A stretch of DNA of 5,211 nucleotides from Pseudomonadota bacterium (lineage in GTDB: Bacteria; Pseudomonadota; Gammaproteobacteria; Xanthomonadales; Xanthomonadaceae). The notes beneath the pieces are model-generated. The model saw only the letters and a list, made by a program, of their open reading frames with translations, made no database searches and was not told the DNA's origin. This document shows, piece after piece, positions 3,642 through 5,211 of the stretch. The stretch lies in contig JAEWAG010000095.1 in NCBI GenBank assembly GCA_023391775.1, positions 1 to 5,211 on the forward strand, written 5' to 3'. Positions within the stretch are counted from its first letter, which is position 1; each line of letters begins with the position of its first letter. The position numbers were made by a program, and so were the translations under genes.

Positions 3642-5211
3642 ATGAGCACCGACGCCTTCCATCCTGCCGTCGCCCGCTGGTTCGACGGCGCCTTCCCGGG
3701 ACCGACCGCGGCCCAGGCCGCCGCGTGGCCGGCCATCATGGCCGGGCGCAGCACCCTGGTGGCCGCGCCCACCGGTTCGGGCAAGACGCTGACCGCGTTC
3801 CTGGCCGCGATCGATGCACTGGTGCAGGAGGCCCAGGCCGGTGCGCTGCCGGAGCAGACGCGGGTGCTCTACGTGTCCCCGCTGAAGGCGCTGTCCAACG
3901 ACATCGCCCTGAACCTGGAGGCGCCGCTGCAGGGCATCCGCGCCGCGCTGGGCGAGCTGGGGCATGCGGACGTGGACATCCGCACCGCCGTGCGCACCGG
4001 CGACACCCCGCAGGCCGAGCGCGCGCGCATGCGGCGCAGGCCGCCGCACATCCTGGTGACCACGCCCGAGTCGCTTTACGTGCTGCTGGGCTCGGTCTCC
4101 GGACGCCGGATGCTGTCCACGGTGCGCAGCGTGATCGTGGACGAGATCCATGCGCTGGCCGGCAACAAGCGCGGCAGCCACCTGGCGCTGTCGCTGGAGC
4201 GGCTGGAGGCGCTGTGCGCGCGGCCGCTGGTGCGGATCGGCCTGTCGGCCACGCAGAAGCCGGTGGAGGAGGTGGCGCGGTTCCTGGTCGGTGCCGGGAA
4301 CGTGCATGCAAGCCGCGCCACGCTGCCGGCCGGTGACGACCACTGGCCGCTGGCCGGCGCGGTGCACGGCGGCAACGCGGAGCACGACGTGCCGGACTGC
4401 GCCATCGTCGACATCGGCTATGCCCGCCAGCGCGACCTTGCCCTGGAACTCCCGCCCACGCCGCTGTCGGCGGTGATGTCCAACGACCAGTGGGAGCAGG
4501 TGTACGTGCGGGTGGCCGGGCTGGCGCGCGAACACCGCACCACCCTGGTGTTCGTCAACACCCGGCGCATGGCCGAGCGCGCGGCGTTCCACCTCGGCCG
4601 CCTGCTGGGACGCGAGGCGGTGGCCACCCACCATGGCAGCCTCTCGCGCGAGCTGCGCCTGGAGGCCGAACAGAAGCTCAAGCACGGGCAGCTGCAGGTG
4701 CTGGTCGCCACCGCGTCGCTGGAGCTGGGCCTGGATATCGGCGACGTGGACCTGGTGTGCCAGTTCGGCTCGCCGCGCTCGATCGCGGCGTTCCTGCAGC
4801 GGGCCGGCCGCTCGGGCCACCATGTCGGGGGCGTGCCACGTGCGCGGCTGTTCCCGCAGACCCGCGACGACCTGGTCGAATGCGCGGCGCTGCTCGATTG
4901 CGTGCGCCGCGGCGAACTGGATGCGCTGAAGGTGCCGCAGGCGCCGATGGACGTGCTGGCGCAGCAGGTCATCGCCGAGGTGGCCGCGCAGGAATGGGAC
5001 GAGGACGCGCTGTTCGAACGCCTGCGCCGCGCCTGGCCCTATGCGGGGCTGGAACGGCAGCGCTATGACGAGGTGGTGGCCATGCTGGCCGGCGGTTTCA
5101 GCGACCGTCGCGGCCCGCGCGCCGGCTGGGTGCACCGGGACGCGGTCCATCGTCGCCTGCGCGGCCGCCAGGGCGCGCGCCGGGTGGCGACCATGTCCGG
5201 CGGCCCCATTC
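3642..5211 (+). CDS. lhr: Lhr-family superfamily 2 helicase; 3' end outside window
   Basis: Open for 523 codons and cut by the window end. Lhr proteins are ATP-dependent 3'-to-5' translocases that unwind DNA and RNA:DNA duplexes and act in genome maintenance. Motor motifs in order: PTAAQ (21-25, Q motif), APTGSGKT (42-49, Walker A, Lys48), SPLKAL (79-84, Ia), RTGDT (118-122), TTPES (140-144, Ib), DEIH (167-170, II), GLSAT (200-204, III), TLVFVNTR (301-308, IV), HHGS (330-333), LELGLDIG (360-367, V) and QRAGRSGH (386-393, VI). The later [12 protein letters not shown] and SGGPI agree with the Lhr winged-helix region. The ATG at 3642 gives the usual short lead to FHPAVARWF; a GTG at 3636 is an alternative. 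E. coli Lhr is about 1,540 residues and core-only forms about 850, so which form this is cannot be told. The ligase-associated helicase family is a less likely alternative. Confidence 0.9.
   Translation, partial: MSTDAFHPAVARWFDGAFPGPTAAQAAAWPAIMAGRSTLVAAPTGSGKTLTAFLAAIDALVQEAQAGALPEQTRVLYVSPLKALSNDIALNLEAPLQGIRAALGELGHADVDIRTAVRTGDTPQAERARMRRRPPHILVTTPESLYVLLGSVSGRRMLSTVRSVIVDEIHALAGNKRGSHLALSLERLEALCARPLVRIGLSATQKPVEEVARFLVGAGNVHASRATLPAGDDHWPLAGAVHGGNAEHDVPDCAIVDIGYARQRDLALELPPTPLSAVMSNDQWEQVYVRVAGLAREHRTTLVFVNTRRMAERAAFHLGRLLGREAVATHHGSLSRELRLEAEQKLKHGQLQVLVATASLELGLDIGDVDLVCQFGSPRSIAAFLQRAGRSGHHVGGVPRARLFPQTRDDLVECAALLDCVRRGELDALKVPQAPMDVLAQQVIAEVAAQEWDEDALFERLRRAWPYAGLERQRYDEVVAMLAGGFSDRRGPRAGWVHRDAVHRRLRGRQGARRVATMSGGPI

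Noticed and set aside
3725..5068. Plus-strand frames overlapping lhr in other phases
   Set aside because: They are Gly/Arg/Ala-rich shadows of lhr, which is open through the whole stretch with every helicase motif in order.
3444..5150. Long 568-codon minus-strand reading frame
   Set aside because: It lies antisense to lhr, whose helicase motifs prove the plus frame. The translation is a low-information His/Gln/Arg/Gly mix with no motif, as expected from the complement of high-GC codons.

Overview
This is a high-GC window (about 70% G+C by eye) from a gammaproteobacterium, most likely Xanthomonadaceae (the Stenotrophomonas / Xanthomonas / Lysobacter / Luteimonas group). That placement rests on base composition, protein character and gene order; no sequence search was possible. 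It reads as chromosomal backbone: I see no phage, transposase, CRISPR or plasmid genes.

Left part (1-2600): the 3' end of cpoB (ybgF), the last gene of the tol-pal cluster, is followed by queE and queC and then by a tRNA-Lys(UUU) gene with a strong intrinsic terminator. QueE and QueC catalyse consecutive steps from 6-carboxytetrahydropterin to preQ0 in queuosine tRNA modification. The order tol-pal, cpoB, queE, queC, tRNA-Lys is familiar from other gammaproteobacteria. Here the genes are spread out: 193 nt separate cpoB from queE and 363 nt separate queE from queC. Each que gene has its own TACAAT box. The box before queE lies so close to the ATG that the transcript should be essentially leaderless. 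The queE-queC gap is full of small inverted repeats and may hold a dispersed repeat element.

Middle part (2600-3640): an unrecognised 168-residue protein (two membrane helices, then two CxxC pairs that could form a zinc ribbon) converges on an unrecognised basic 70-residue protein on the minus strand. A 9-bp inverted repeat joins their two stop codons. The small gene is divergent from the next gene across about 230 nt that contain a promoter-like sequence and a near-perfect palindrome.

Right part (3642-5211): the first 523 codons of an Lhr-family superfamily 2 helicase. All the motor motifs are present and the frame runs off the window end.

I found no convincing new biological system. The items most worth a second look are the structured queE-queC spacer, the inverted repeat linking the convergent stop codons, the operator-like palindrome ahead of lhr, and the uncharacterised membrane/zinc-ribbon protein.
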